Positions 56,901-59,900 of a stretch of 64,000 nucleotides of DNA are shown here, piece by piece. The translations under genes were made by a program, and so were the position numbers. The stretch comes from Symsagittifera roscoffensis (taxonomy: Eukaryota > Xenacoelomorpha > Acoela > Convolutidae). The stretch lies in the NCBI RefSeq assembly GCF_963678635.1, contig NC_087066.1, positions 53,460,312 through 53,524,311 of the forward strand, read 5' to 3'. Every line of letters begins with the position of its first letter. The stretch's first letter is position 1. A model generated the notes under the pieces. That model worked only from the letters and a program-made list of their open reading frames with translations, ran no database searches and was not told the DNA's origin.

Positions 56901-59900
56901 TGAGGGAGGGGGCGTCCGCCCTCCCCCCCCCCCCCCCCTAAATCCGCCCCTGAACATCACTGATGTAGGTATCAAAATATATAAGCAAATCTTCAAAAAA
57001 TGCTTAAATTACAACACAAAGGCAATCAAGGAAGTAAATTAGCTCCGAACGATTGCGTTAGCTCTCAATAATTGACAAAAAGGCAAATAAGTGCCATAGA
57101 CTGGTATATTCGATTAAGCCAGGTTATTAGATCAGATAGTTCAAATCTCAACGGTGTTTGATGCGTCGATTATACAGTGCTGATTTAAATTATCCGGACA
57201 AAACGAACAAAACTTGAATTTTCAAACGCGTTTTTCTCAAATTGGGTTAAGGTTTGACACAAAAAGTGTGGAGAACAAAAGTTGCTTAAAATTTCACCAG
57301 AATTAAATTGTGCCATTTTTTCTCCGAAATTCTCAACAAAAAATTTACCCCAAAAATGGGTCATTTTGGCTTTTTTCAATTAATCAAGAATTACGCTGAA
57401 AATATTTTGTTAATTGATAAGCAATTTATATCACATGAAGCCCCTTACGCAGCTCAACGAAGTTTAAGAAGGGTTAAATCTCCAAAAACCAGTATAAGAA
57501 AAAAAAATGTCACTTGATAGTCAATAAATGTGATTTTTACTATATAAAACCCAGAATCTGTTTAAAAATAAATTTAAACACTTTGCGCAAATTTTTGGAG
57601 ATTTAACCCTTCTTAAACTTCGTTGAGCTGCGTAAGGGGCTTCATGTGATATAAATTGCTTATCAATTAACAAAATATTTTCAGCGTAATTCTTGATTAA
57701 TTGAAAAAAGCCAAAATGACCCATTTTTGGGGTAAATTTTTTATTGAGAATTTCGGAGAAAAAATGGCACCATATTAATTCTGGTGAAATTCTAAGCAAC
57801 TTTTGTTCTCTTCACTTTTTGTCTAACCTCAACCCAATTTGAGAAAAACGCGTTTGAAAAATCAAGTTTTGTTCGTTTTGTCCGGATAATTTAAATCAGC
57901 ACTGTAACAGCTAATTGGGATAAGGCTTTACGGTTCTGCATTAAAAAAATCGATTTGATGAAGTTGTTTCAGTATGTGATTTCGAATACAAAAAGCGAAA
58001 ATTGCATGAAAAGAGTTTGAATGAGGTTCAGGGGCGAATCTAGGATTTTCCCGAGAAGGGCGGATTTCGAAAAACTTTTCAAAAATGTGGCTAACTTTCT
58101 TACGTTGACTAAACTGATTTTCTGACCTCTTCCAAGGCACTAAAAAGACCGTTTCGGACAATTTTTTTGCACCGCAGCCAATATATTTTTTTTAAAAATG
58201 GGCGTTTTTGAAAAACGCATTTTGAGGCACTCCTGAAAAACCCGCATCTTTCTGCAAATTTTGAAAAAAAAATCTCGTTTTTTCGGCGCATGCTCCCCTC
58301 TCAGATTCTTGGTTTTGGGTAGTCAGGCGGTCAAATTCCTGAGGGGGGGGGGACGTGATGAATCCGCCCCTGATGAGGTTCATTGTTATAGGTCGCATAC
58401 CTGTGAGATTGACTCCTGAGTCTCCTCACTAGTGGTCTCTTTAACCTGCAGCTCTTCCGAGAGACACTTGGAGGATGTCAGAACCTCAATAGCCGCGTCG
58501 TCTTCCAAAATGTTTCCCTGAATAAACATACAAAAATATAGTTTTTTTTCTAACCTCACTTTTGAATTAGTTTTTTCCAGTTTTGTAAAAGCTAGAGTTT
58601 TTCGTGAAACAAGCATAAATTGAGAAAAACGAAACAAAAAAAAGTGACCAATCAATGAAAATTAGAGACTTCTACGGCTGTTTCGTAACTTTAATCGATT
58701 AGATGTTCAGAATTGAACACGTGATTCTAAGTAGCTCAGCTTCACTTCCCGGGTCGAAAATGATAGCCTTCCATCTTGATCCTGGCTGGTAAACAATTAT
58801 TGTTTATTAAAGTTTTTAACTTTCAGATCCTGGCTGGTAAACAATTATTGTTTACTAAAGTTTTAAATTTTTTATTTATTCCGATAATAATCAAACATAA
58901 GCCAAAATCTCGGAATAAATAAAAAATTTAAAACTTTAGTAAACAATAATTGTTCACCAGCCAGGATCTGAAAGTTAAAAACTTTAATGAACAATAATTG
59001 TTTACCAGCCAGGATCAAGATGGAAGGCTATCCTTTTTGACCCGGGAAGTGAAGCTGAGCAACTTAGAATCACGTGTTCAAATCTGAACATCTAATCGGT
59101 TAAAGTTACGATACAGCCGTAGAAGTCTCTAATTTTCATTAATTGGTCACGGTTTTTTTTCTTCGTTTTTCTCAATTTTAATTTATATGCTTTTACAACG
59201 ACTCTTTTCAAATCTAATGCAGATTAAAGAGATCTATGATCTACGGTGCGAATAATAGTGCCAACTTAAAGTTACTAAGAGAAACAAGACACGCTATATG
59301 ACCGAGTCCTTGTTTCTCTTAGTAAAATTTTAAAAAAGAACTAAGCTAAAATTTTCTGGTGTGTGCAGTTATAATAAACAAACAGCCAGCAAAAACTTGC
59401 TAAAGTGTTAATGAACTCAACGGAACCGCAAAGAAACTTTCTGTTTCAGTTTTTTCAATTTCATAGATGAATTTCCAAAATCTTTGCGAATGAGTGTTTT
59501 TTTTTCAGTATAGCCAACTAAGTTTAGAAAAAATTGACTGATGATTTTTTTCAAATTCCGATAACAAAAATTTTGAAATGAAAATTTAAAAAAAAACAAG
59601 TAAAAGAAATTTAAAATGATAAATTTTGAAATACAAATTTAATGAAATTGCTACTTAATAAAAATCAACGTGCATTTTTTTTTCGTGAAGATGAAAAAAA
59701 TAACAACAAATTTGTCTTTGAGTGTTTTAAAACAGAATCCAACAATTTATTGATATCAATTCAGTGCTCATTCTTTATATAAAACATCACACAGGGAAAA
59801 AAGCCTGTCGATTGATGTCCCTGAAATCACTCTTCAAGCATTTTTAAAAAGAAGAAAATTTAAGTAAAAGTATCTCCTAAAAATCATCAACATTTTGTCC

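Noticed and set aside
57308..57799. Two ORFs with the same ~60 residues on opposite strands
   Set aside because: Mirror images from the arms of the foldback element; no similarity to a transposase motif seen.
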